Below, one piece after another: positions 1-7,839 of a stretch of DNA of 64,000 bases. A program made the position numbers and the translations under genes. This DNA is from CAUZIZ01 sp965218775 (GTDB lineage Bacteria; Acidobacteriota; UBA6911; RPQK01; JAJDTT01). Numbering within the stretch: position 1 is the stretch's first letter; every line of letters begins with the position of its first letter. The notes under the pieces were generated by a model. The model worked only from the letters and a program-made list of their open reading frames with translations, searched no databases and was not told the origin of the DNA. The DNA is taken from assembly GCA_965218775.1 (NCBI GenBank), contig CBDCLS010000006.1, positions 2,790,001 through 2,854,000 of the forward strand. Reading direction: 5' to 3'.

Positions 1-518
1 GAGCTCCAAGAAATGTGGGAGCTGTAGAGCATCGAATAGTCTTTGTGAATCCCAGGGTTGGATCTCTCGCATCCCAGCACCAGGCTTGGCACCTTGGTTG
101 ACTGTCCGTAGCGCTGAGCGATGATCTGGTCGATGCTGGTTCCAGAGCGGATGCCGCCTCCAGAGGCAAGGGGAGCCCCGGAAAGGAGATTTCCCGTCAT
201 CGAACTATGAATGTTTCCCTTGAGAGCTTCCTCGTTGTAGAGTCCGCGGATGAAGAGCAGCTTTTCGCGAAAGTCGGAGATCGGCGCCAGCACTTTGCCC
301 AGTTCCAACTGATTGCCCTGCCCCTTGGCCCACCACTCCTCGGTGTGAAAGCCGTTTCCTGAGAACAGCACTCCGAATCGGACGGGCGCCTGACTTCCCG
401 GATCGACAGATGCAGTGGCTTTGGCGCCCCAGACTGGGATCGACTCCATCCAAGGCAGCGCCATCGAGACACCGACCCCACGCAGAAACGTTCGACGAGA
501 CAAGTGATGGTTCTTCAT
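1..518 (-). CDS. DUF1552 family protein, N-terminal part (runs off left edge)
   Basis: Reading the minus strand from the ATG at 516-518 gives 172 codons with no stop up to the window edge. The start reads MKNHHLSRRTFLRGVGVSMA, a twin-arginine-type signal, followed by PWMESIPVWGAKA and then a core with VRFGVLFSGNGFHTEEWW and IRGLYNEEALKGNIHSSMT. This is the usual beginning of DUF1552 proteins, secreted proteins of unknown function that sit beside DUF1592 cytochrome-like proteins in Acidobacteriota, Planctomycetota and relatives. Here it lies 102 bp downstream of that partner on the same strand, so the two probably form one transcript. The C-terminal part, usually more than half of the protein, lies outside the window. 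Function is unknown; an envelope redox or polymer-degradation role is only guessed from the partner. Confidence 0.85.
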   Translation of the reverse strand, partial: MKNHHLSRRTFLRGVGVSMALPWMESIPVWGAKATASVDPGSQAPVRFGVLFSGNGFHTEEWWAKGQGNQLELGKVLAPISDFREKLLFIRGLYNEEALKGNIHSSMTGNLLSGAPLASGGGIRSGTSIDQIIAQRYGQSTKVPSLVLGCERSNPGIHKDYSMLYSSHISWS

Positions 519-620
519 GATCTACCTCACAGAAAAGCTGACGTAGTCTGAACCCATTCTAACCTCAATCAACTCCGTGTGCATCTCGAATTTCCCTAAA
601 GGTCAAAAACAGCAATTGGA

Positions 621-3600
621 TCATTGCCGCCCGGCAAGCTGTGCTGTCCTTCCCCGGATGTGAAGAAATTGACGACTCTGGACAATCATTTCGATGGCCA
701 CAGAGAAGCGGTAGTCGTTTCTCGCCAGCCGCTGCTGCATCTCAGCAAGCAAAGGTTGGTCGGAGAGCTGGACCTCCCGGCCCAGGGCGTAGCCCAGAAG
801 TTTGCGGCAAAACTGGCCCAGGACGGCATCACGGCGCGTCTTCAAGAGGTAGTCCCGTAGACCTGTCAGACCCTCGATCTGGGTTCCGTCGGGAAGTCTG
901 GTCTTGGTGTCAATGGGACGCCCCCCGAGATCCTTGCCGCGCCGCCGGCCGATGGCGTCGAAGCCCTCGAGCGCATAGCCGAAGGGGTCGATTCTCTGAT
1001 GACAGGAGGCGCACTGGGGTTCGCTGGTGTGTTTGGCTACCAGCTGCCGCACTGTCAGACCGTCCGTCGCGGTTTCATCCGGGGGAAGTTGGGGAACATC
1101 CTGGGGTGGGCGAGGAAGCTTTTCACCGAGCAGCACCTCACTGATCCAGTTGCCCCGCAGGATCGGACTGGTGCGGGAGGCTCCGGACTGCTTGGCAAGC
1201 GTCGTCGCCAGACCCAGAATACCGCCGCGTCCGTGCTTCCGACGCATTCCTCCGATGCGATGCCATTCCTCACCCTTGATCCCCTCGATGCCGTAGAACT
1301 TAGCTAGCCGTTCGTTGACGAAGGTGTGGTCGGCGTCAAGGAGGCTCAACAGGGAAGCATCCCGTTGAAATAAATCGGTGAAGAACAGAATCGATTCTTC
1401 GTACATGTCGCCGCGGAGATCCGCGAACTCGGGATAATATTTCTGACTTTTTTCCTCGATCGAGGCGAAGTCGTGGATGTGTAGGTAGTGACATGCGAAC
1501 TCGATGGCCAGCCGACGGACACGAGGGTCGTTCAGCATCCGCGCCGCCTGTCTCCCAATGATCTCGGGTTCGTGCAAGGTGCCTTGTACAGCTAGCTTCC
1601 GTAGTTCTTCATCCGGCTGCGAGGACCAGAGAAAATAGCTCAAGCGGCTTGCCAACTCCCAATCGGAGACCGGGGCGGAATCGCTTGCTACCGGGGCGTT
1701 TTCGAGCCGGTACAGGAATCCTGGCGCTACGAAGACCCGAGCGAGAGTCAGGCGAAAGGCCTCTTCGTGCTCCAGTTCCTGTTCCCGCAGTCGGCGATAG
1801 AGACCTCGCAGATCCACTACTTCGGCCTCAGTCGGGAGACGGCGATAGGCCCGAGCAGCAAAGTCGATCAGGGCGTTCACCTGTCCTGGCTCGTCTTCGA
1901 TCAGCTCCTTTCTGAACTCCGCAGCCCCTCGCTCCGAGGGTTCGCGCAGTGGAAGCAACGCGTTGTATTGAGTCTTATCATCGAGGCCGTTGCCAGCCAT
2001 CACTTCTAGCAGCAGATCCACGGCAGTAGCGTACAGAAAGGCGCTATGGCTGACGTAGTGCAGCTCCTCCCAGAGTCGGTCAAGTCGGGCCTTCTGGGTC
2101 TCGTCGAGCATCAGCCTTGCCAGATGGTCATCCTCTCGATAGAAGGTCGCCAGCGTCAGCACCTCGTCGACAGGCACAATCTGGTTGAAGCAGAGTGCGG
2201 CCGGAAACAGCTGCCGATACTCGTCCAGTGCCGACTCGATGACTGCGCGCTTGCTACTGCCTTCGCCAATCAGGATCGGCCGCTTGAAAGAGACGGAGCG
2301 GTGATCTGAGAAAACCTGGGTCACCCGAGAGAAAGCCACCACAAGCTCACTCGGAAGCAGTCCGGGTCTAGGTACGGGTGTCCCACCGACCAGCTGGACC
2401 TGTACGCTCCCTTCCCGGCCCGTCTCCTTTTCCAGAAGCGCAGTCGCGACCAGCGTTCGACCGGCTAGCAGATGGCCAGGCAACCGAATTGAGATCACGG
2501 AGGGGGCGCGAACACAAAGGGAGGCTGAGTCTATAGGACTACCGTTGGGATGTTTCCCGAAAATCTCCGGTGTCAGGCCCCACTCTTTTCCACTTGTGGG
2601 TGCCTCGGAGGGCCGAGCGGGACCGGAGCTGCGAGCCAGGCTCCGGATGTCGCGCAGGAGGATGTCCGGCTGCCCCTCAGCCACGAAGCGGGGCTGTTGC
2701 CAGACGACGAAGTCATGATCGTTGCCATCGCCCGCATCGCTCGAAACCAACGAGAGGACGACCTCCGTTTCTGGCTTGCCCTCTCCCGATTCAGGAATAA
2801 TGAAAGACAGGGTCTGCTCCGTTTGGAGGGGGGTGACTGGCTCCATCCAACGGGATGGGCCCCCCTTTCGCCCGATCAGCCCGACTGGGCCGAAGCTCCA
2901 CAGTCCCTGCTGCCAGGCGGCCACGTGAGCGGCAAGTGCGGGGGCGTCCTGGGTGTCAGCGCGGTGCCAGCGGGTACGCAGATCGTCCAGCAGAAGCGAT
3001 CGTTTGGATCCCGTGAGGCTAGACCAGAGCGTGGCGAGATACTTGGCATTCAGTTGCCGATCGCGCGCCACATCCGCGATCTTCTTCTTTCCCTTCGTGA
3101 GCGCTTTCCGCTCGGCGAGGGTCGCCGCAAGATACTTCTCCAAAGGCAGCAGTCCGGCGAGGCCGATTCGGGTGTCGGCGTGGACGTTGACGTTCCCAAC
3201 CGCTGAACCGACTCCAAAGTCTGCAGCCTGCACGAACTCCCCGTAGAACTCGCGAATCTGGTCCAGGATCTCGTCCGTCCAGTCGCGCCGCGTCGCCTGC
3301 GTTGAGAAACGAAATCCATCCGGAAGCAGCAGCGCGTGCTGGGCGATCCCCTTGGCAGCGTCAAGATACTTCTTCAACAGTCCCGGCGACATTGCTAGGG
3401 AGTTGCCGGTATTGGTGAACCCTTCGCCGGCGGCACTATCGGTTGGGAATTCGCGGACTGGATCCAAGGCGACGCCCGTCAAATCACGAATGGTATGAGT
3501 GTATTCGGCATTGTTGAGCCGGCGCAGCACCACCAGACCCGGATCTCCCGCATTGGCCAATGCTTCGGCATCAAGATAGCGTTGAACCCAGCTACGCAAT

Positions 3601-3968
3601 TGCTTGCGCTGGTCGGGCGTCAATTGCGCTGAGTATTTGGGGGGCATCTCGCCGTTGTCGAGCATTTCGGCGACCTTGAGCCAGTTCTGGGTACCCTGTC
3701 GCACGTCTACCAGGCTGGCGAAACGCTCGAGGTCCAGCTCGCCCGTCTTTTTCTCCGTCGAATGGCAATCCAGGCAGAACTCCTGTATCAACGGGCGAGT
3801 CTGCTTCAGGTATTCATCGGCCAAGCCCGCAAAGTGATCCGACCGCGGCCGGGCTTCAAGTTGGCCGGGCAGGGAAGCGAGCAGCAGCAACAGCGAGACC
3901 AGTGTCAACGCGTAGCCGCGACCGAATTGCCCTTTTCGAAGCTCGCGTGAGAGCGGGGTTTCATCCAT
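621..3968 (-). CDS. DUF1592/DUF1588/DUF1585 cytochrome-like secreted protein
   Basis: A protein of 1115 aa starting at the ATG at 3966-3968, which has GGAG five bases upstream; an in-frame extension to 4067 exists but has no Shine-Dalgarno sequence. Residues 19-37 form a signal/anchor helix. A first haem-type motif, CLDCH, is at 65-69. Then come the family blocks in the usual order: DUF1587 (LRRLNNAEYTHTIRDLTG), DUF1595 (RAYRRLPTEAEV), DUF1592 (WELASRLSYFLWSSQPDEEL), DUF1588 (GGILGLATTLAKQSGASRTS) with a second motif CASCHQRIDPFGYALEGFD, and a C-terminal DUF1585 block. Such proteins are thought to be periplasmic c-type cytochromes working with DUF1552 partners, and the DUF1552 gene follows directly downstream. 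No substrate is known. Length and domain order look intact. Confidence 0.92.
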   Translation of the reverse strand: MDETPLSRELRKGQFGRGYALTLVSLLLLLASLPGQLEARPRSDHFAGLADEYLKQTRPLIQEFCLDCHSTEKKTGELDLERFASLVDVRQGTQNWLKVAEMLDNGEMPPKYSAQLTPDQRKQLRSWVQRYLDAEALANAGDPGLVVLRRLNNAEYTHTIRDLTGVALDPVREFPTDSAAGEGFTNTGNSLAMSPGLLKKYLDAAKGIAQHALLLPDGFRFSTQATRRDWTDEILDQIREFYGEFVQAADFGVGSAVGNVNVHADTRIGLAGLLPLEKYLAATLAERKALTKGKKKIADVARDRQLNAKYLATLWSSLTGSKRSLLLDDLRTRWHRADTQDAPALAAHVAAWQQGLWSFGPVGLIGRKGGPSRWMEPVTPLQTEQTLSFIIPESGEGKPETEVVLSLVSSDAGDGNDHDFVVWQQPRFVAEGQPDILLRDIRSLARSSGPARPSEAPTSGKEWGLTPEIFGKHPNGSPIDSASLCVRAPSVISIRLPGHLLAGRTLVATALLEKETGREGSVQVQLVGGTPVPRPGLLPSELVVAFSRVTQVFSDHRSVSFKRPILIGEGSSKRAVIESALDEYRQLFPAALCFNQIVPVDEVLTLATFYREDDHLARLMLDETQKARLDRLWEELHYVSHSAFLYATAVDLLLEVMAGNGLDDKTQYNALLPLREPSERGAAEFRKELIEDEPGQVNALIDFAARAYRRLPTEAEVVDLRGLYRRLREQELEHEEAFRLTLARVFVAPGFLYRLENAPVASDSAPVSDWELASRLSYFLWSSQPDEELRKLAVQGTLHEPEIIGRQAARMLNDPRVRRLAIEFACHYLHIHDFASIEEKSQKYYPEFADLRGDMYEESILFFTDLFQRDASLLSLLDADHTFVNERLAKFYGIEGIKGEEWHRIGGMRRKHGRGGILGLATTLAKQSGASRTSPILRGNWISEVLLGEKLPRPPQDVPQLPPDETATDGLTVRQLVAKHTSEPQCASCHQRIDPFGYALEGFDAIGRRRGKDLGGRPIDTKTRLPDGTQIEGLTGLRDYLLKTRRDAVLGQFCRKLLGYALGREVQLSDQPLLAEMQQRLARNDYRFSVAIEMIVQSRQFLHIRGRTAQLAGRQ

Positions 3969-4283
3969 GGAATCTCCAAAGCCGGTCTGTGACCTCCAGT
4001 CCTTCGGTGGGTGGCTAATCGTCATGAGTCTCGACCCGAACCGATTCAAGCACGGAAGTAACGCCATTGTACACCGCTTCAGGCTTCGATTGTCATCTTG
4101 ATCTCCTCAGCAGCCACCGATAGGCTGGAGGCCGCAGAATTCCACCAGTGTTCGTGGAGTGCCCATCGAGGCGGCCCTGCCGTATGGAGCCAGTTCGGAT
4201 GTTCTTCGTCGAAGACATACTCCCTCCCGAGCTGGCGCTGGTTGGGAAGCTTTGCGACAACTTACTGCCCCTGGAATGAAATC

Positions 4284-5234
4284 ATGACTCCGGACTGGAT
4301 TCGAGTCACCGAAAAGGCGGGATGGCAGGCGCGAGATTCCTCCGGAGAAGTGGTCTTCAAGGACCAGATGTGGATCTTGGGAGGGTGGTTCAGCTCCTTT
4401 GAGCCGTGTCCCCGGGATGTCTGGAGCTCGCCTGATGGAAGCAACTGGACACGGGTTCAACAGGCGGCACCCTGGAAGCATGGCGACCTGCCGATGACGC
4501 TGGTCCTCGATGACCGGATGTGGCTAATGGGAGGATGGTTCAACGGCCTGTTGCCCGGCTGCTCGGCAAGCAGCGAAGTCTGGTCGTCGACCGACGGAGT
4601 CGACTGGAGACAGGTGACGGCATGCGCTGGTTGGTCTCCCCGCTTGGCGGCCGCGGCCGTCGCCTTCCAGGACAAGATGTGGATTCTGGGTGGGATCGAG
4701 AACTACTTTCTTGGTGACGACTCCAGCCTTAGAAATGATGTCTGGTGCTCCACCGACGGTGAAACCTGGGAGTTGGCGACGAAGCAGGCGGGATGGTCTC
4801 CTCGGGCCTTCCATCAGGTAGTTGTGCTGGATGGGAAGATGTGGGTGCTTGGAGGAGGGAACTACGTTCCCAATCATTTCGCCCTGAACGATGTCTGGTG
4901 CTCGGAGGATGGGGTCGAATGGAAGCAGGTCGCAGAGGATCCGCCCTGGAGACCTCGGCTCTGGTTTTCATCGGTGGCCTACCGGGATCGGATCTGGGTT
5001 CTTGGTGGATGGTCGCAAGAGGAAGGGAATATGGGAGATGTGTGGTACTCAGCAGACGGCGAAGGCTGGACTCCCCTGAAGTCGAAGGTTCTCTGGATAC
5101 CCCGCCACGAACACTCCACTTTCGTCTTCCAGGACAGGATCTGGGTTGCGGGAGGACACGCCGCTCCGCTCAGCAGCGAGGTCTGGTCGCTGCACCTACC
5201 GATTGGCTGGTGTGAGGATCTGCACCACACGTGA
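4284..5234 (+). CDS. six-bladed kelch-type beta-propeller protein
   Basis: A protein of 316 aa made almost entirely of six repeats of about 50 residues. Each has a W-x-x-V start, a hydrophobic strand ending in MW(I/V)LGG, and a D-V-W-x-S-x-D-G turn. The repeats begin near WIRVTEKAGW, WTRVQQAAPW, WRQVTACAGW, WELATKQAGW, WKQVAEDPPW and WTPLKSKVLW. This is the kelch/galactose-oxidase-like propeller pattern. No signal peptide is seen from the ATG at 4284; the frame stays open upstream to about 4098, but that stretch reads like non-coding DNA. The partner or ligand is unknown. The gene is the left edge of a tandemly duplicated cassette: blades 4-6 recur at 11964-12425. It lies 341 bp upstream of the riboswitch-led subtilase operon on the same strand. 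Confidence 0.8.
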   Translation: MTPDWIRVTEKAGWQARDSSGEVVFKDQMWILGGWFSSFEPCPRDVWSSPDGSNWTRVQQAAPWKHGDLPMTLVLDDRMWLMGGWFNGLLPGCSASSEVWSSTDGVDWRQVTACAGWSPRLAAAAVAFQDKMWILGGIENYFLGDDSSLRNDVWCSTDGETWELATKQAGWSPRAFHQVVVLDGKMWVLGGGNYVPNHFALNDVWCSEDGVEWKQVAEDPPWRPRLWFSSVAYRDRIWVLGGWSQEEGNMGDVWYSADGEGWTPLKSKVLWIPRHEHSTFVFQDRIWVAGGHAAPLSSEVWSLHLPIGWCEDLHHT

Positions 5235-5446
5235 TGGAGGTCCGTGATGATCTTCCATTTGTATCGGCACTACGTGAGCGAGGGTGTATACCGCTCCCGC
5301 TTCCTATCGCCTACTCCCCTATCGCCTTGTTCCTTCGGAGAGAAAGTCCCATCTTTCCCCTAAAGTTTTCCCTTCCGCTGTCCGAAAAGATTCCGTGAGG
5401 AAGGGAATCTTGAAATCAATTTTCTCGTAACAGTTTAGTTTTCGTA

Positions 5447-5545
5447 GTCACAGCGAAAGGGCTACCCTTGCGCGAAAGCCTCGGGGCGCAAAGCTGAGAC
5501 CTACGTCGCTTTGTCGATAAGGTTGATCAGTTGCCGAAAGTGGAT
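5447..5545 (+). ncRNA. GEMM-like (cyclic di-GMP-I type) riboswitch, copy 1
   Basis: The leader of S8-a1 contains CGAAAG followed by GGGGCGCAAAGC, the most conserved core of the GEMM-I class. Several pairings support a fold: CAC at 5449-5451 with GTG at 5540-5542 (outer stem), GGC with GCC, CTGA in GCTGAGACC with TCAG in GATCAGTTGCC, and ACCT with AGGT around a small hairpin. The same core recurs upstream of the second S8-a gene, with changes in the loops but the stems kept. The rest of the 341-bp gap upstream (5235-5446) holds no gene that I can see; it presumably carries the promoter and is partly conserved in both blocks. Class assignment is by eye; a covariance-model search would decide it. 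Confidence 0.6.
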
Positions 5546-5550
5546 GCGTG

Positions 5551-5571
5551 AAACCCCCTGAAGGAAGGTTT
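5551..5571 (+). promoter_or_regulatory. hairpin able to mask the S8-a1 Shine-Dalgarno sequence
   Basis: AAACC (5551-5555) can pair with GGTTT (5567-5571), and the CC that follows can pair with the inner GG, enclosing the GGAAGG that serves the ATG at 5576. It sits just downstream of the riboswitch-like aptamer, the expected place for a translational expression platform. The second block has an equivalent hairpin despite base changes. Confidence 0.5.
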
Positions 5572-5575
5572 TACC

Positions 5576-7810
5576 ATGAAACGCTTTTGGTCCAGACTCC
5601 CTGCAGTCCAGATTGTTCTCGTCACCTTCACCGTTTTCACTATTTTTCTACTCGTTGTTCCGGCCTTCGGAGCGAAGGGACACAAAGACAAGCTCTCCCC
5701 CGGCCTGGCTAAAGTCTTGGAGATCCTGGAGGACAGGCAGGACTACGCCTCCGAGATTCCGCTCATCATCCAGGTCAATCCAGATTTCTTTAACCCCAAG
5801 GCGAATCCCCTGGGGCTGCGCAATGCCAAGGCCCTGCCTCTAGTCCACGGCTACGCCGACCGGGTGCCGCCTCAGGCCATTTATGGCCTGTTGCGGTCCC
5901 CCATTCTGGAGTACGTCACTCTGGACGCGACACTGCAAGCAACCAGTAATCCGCTGACTGCTACCATCGGGATAGAACAGACTCTGGGTTCCGGTGATGG
6001 CGCCAGCAATCTTCTCGGACATGACGGGACAGGTGTAGCGGTGGCCGTCTTCGATTCCGGAATTGCAGATCATCCGGATCTGAACCGATCGGTGAGTGAG
6101 CTTGATCTGAGCAAGGTTGGTCAACTTGGGAATGTGAATGACGATCCCAGCGGAACGACATACACCGACCCTTTGGGATTGGGCTGGAATTTATCGATCT
6201 TAACTCACGGTTCCGATGACGGACGATTAACCAATAACGTCCGAGGCATAGGAATCAGGGGAAACGGTGGCCGACCGATCGGCGTGGGAGAAGCCATCGA
6301 ATTTGTATTCACTCCGGCGGTAGCTATTAGCTACGTAACCATTTTTCACGGATCGGGCGCTCAAGTGCAGATAAGTCTGGACGGTATTCTTCAAGGTGGT
6401 ATTCATACGATTCCAGACAATTCACCCAACGCACTCCAGATTGAAAAGCAGGGCAGCAGTCTTTTGATCAGTAATGAGGGCGCTGCAGGCGGTGACGGTT
6501 TTAGAGTTTTAGCAATTGGTGTTGCGAGCACCACCTTTGTCTCGGTCGACTTCACTTCAGGAGCGGCCGAATTGAATTCCAGCTATAACGATGGCTACGG
6601 TCACGGCACCCACGTCAGTGGGATCATCGGCGCCCGGGGCTCGCTCTCCTCCGGACAGTACGCGGGCGTGGCCCCGGGCGTGGGCTTCCTTCACGTCAAG
6701 GTCATCGACGATAGCGGCGCCGGTTACACCAGCAACCTGATCACGGCGATCGACTGGACGATCACCAACAAGGACGCCTACAACATCCGGGTGGCCAATC
6801 TGTCGCTGGGGCATCCGGCGATCGAGTCCTTCGAGACCGACCCCCTGTGTCAAGCCGTGCGAGCCATGGTCGAAGCGGGGATCGTGACCGTGGTCTCGGG
6901 AGGCAATCTGGGGACGGCCGACGGCTACCCCGAGTTGTGGGGAGGGATCACCAGTCCTGGAACCGAGCCTTCGGTCATCACCGTAGGGGCGGTCAACACC
7001 ATGGGGACTGTCACCCACGCAGATGACGTGGCGACCACTTACAGTTCCCGTGGCTACACCCAGCCCGACGGTCTGTTCAAGCCCGATCTGGTGGCTCCCG
7101 GCAACGACATCGCCTCGCTGAAGGCGGACAGTTGCGACCTCGCAACCAACTATCCGGGCTTGGTCATCGACAACGACCACATGTCCCTCTCGGGCACCAG
7201 CATGTCCACGGCCCTGGTCAGCGGGGTGGCGGCCTTGATGCTGGAAGCCAACCCCAACCTGAATCCCAACCTGGTCAAGTCGATTCTTCTGCTGACCGCC
7301 ACCAAGATGGACTCGGTCCATCCGCTGGAGCAGGGCAACGGCTTCTTGAACGCCTACACGGCGGTGAAGCTGGCTGAAGTAGTGGACGTGGCCTCTCATA
7401 GTCTCCTGGCCAATGTCGATCCTCACTGGATCCTCGAAGGCGAAAATGGAGCGGAAGAGGTCTGGTCGGGAGGCGCCTTCGTCTTTGGCGATCGGGTCTT
7501 CTACAGCGACATGGTCTCAGCGGGCGCGCCTCTGTGGGGCAACAGCATCCTCTGGAGCGATTCCATTTTCTGGAGCGATTCCATCCTCTGGTCAGACTCC
7601 ATCTTCTGGAGCGACTCGATTCTGTGGTCGGACAGCATCTTCTGGAGTGACTCGATCCTCTGGAGTGATTCCATTCTCTGGAGCGACTCCATCCTGTGGT
7701 CCGACTCCATCCTGTGGAGCGATTCCATTCTCTGGTCGGACTCGATCCTCTGGAGCGATTCCATTCTCTGGAGCGATTCCATCCTCTGGAGCGACTTCGA
7801 GGGCGACTGA
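5576..7810 (+). CDS. secreted subtilisin-like serine protease S8-a1 with W-S-D repeat tail
   Basis: A protein of 744 aa beginning MKRFWSRLPAVQIVLV with a signal peptide to about residue 33. Residues 40-120 look like an inhibitor-I9-type propeptide ending LRSPILEYVTLD. The S8 catalytic triad is present: Asp160 (VAVFDSG), His343 (GHGTHVSG) and Ser542 (SGTSMSTAL); the oxyanion Asn lies in VVSGGNLG. The D-to-H spacing of about 180 residues far exceeds the roughly 30 of simple subtilisins, because a beta-rich insert (about 170-335) separates them. The C-terminus is 14 hexapeptides (SILWSD/SIFWSD). It probably acts outside the cell or on the surface. It is first in an apparent operon with S8-b1 (29-bp gap) and the membrane protein, under the GEMM-like leader. 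From about 6593 to the end, DNA is identical to the second S8-a copy apart from the repeat tail. Confidence 0.93.
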   Translation: MKRFWSRLPAVQIVLVTFTVFTIFLLVVPAFGAKGHKDKLSPGLAKVLEILEDRQDYASEIPLIIQVNPDFFNPKANPLGLRNAKALPLVHGYADRVPPQAIYGLLRSPILEYVTLDATLQATSNPLTATIGIEQTLGSGDGASNLLGHDGTGVAVAVFDSGIADHPDLNRSVSELDLSKVGQLGNVNDDPSGTTYTDPLGLGWNLSILTHGSDDGRLTNNVRGIGIRGNGGRPIGVGEAIEFVFTPAVAISYVTIFHGSGAQVQISLDGILQGGIHTIPDNSPNALQIEKQGSSLLISNEGAAGGDGFRVLAIGVASTTFVSVDFTSGAAELNSSYNDGYGHGTHVSGIIGARGSLSSGQYAGVAPGVGFLHVKVIDDSGAGYTSNLITAIDWTITNKDAYNIRVANLSLGHPAIESFETDPLCQAVRAMVEAGIVTVVSGGNLGTADGYPELWGGITSPGTEPSVITVGAVNTMGTVTHADDVATTYSSRGYTQPDGLFKPDLVAPGNDIASLKADSCDLATNYPGLVIDNDHMSLSGTSMSTALVSGVAALMLEANPNLNPNLVKSILLLTATKMDSVHPLEQGNGFLNAYTAVKLAEVVDVASHSLLANVDPHWILEGENGAEEVWSGGAFVFGDRVFYSDMVSAGAPLWGNSILWSDSIFWSDSILWSDSIFWSDSILWSDSIFWSDSILWSDSILWSDSILWSDSILWSDSILWSDSILWSDSILWSDSILWSDFEGD
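7544..7795 (+). repeat. 14 x 18-bp coding repeats (SI[L/F]WSD hexapeptides)
   Basis: Fourteen in-frame 18-bp units encode SILWSD or SIFWSD at the C-terminus of S8-a1. In the first six units L and F alternate; the last eight are all L. Codon choice varies between units (agc/tcc/tcg for Ser, gat/gac for Asp), so the peptide, rather than just the DNA, appears to have been maintained. The homologous tail in the second block has 16 units. Confidence 0.95.
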
Positions 7811-7839
7811 GGGTCGCGAACGCTCAGAGAGGTGACGCC

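Noticed and set aside
4184..4279. A 31-codon frame ending four bases before the kelch start, possibly a leader peptide
   Set aside because: No ribosome-binding site and no recognisable motif.
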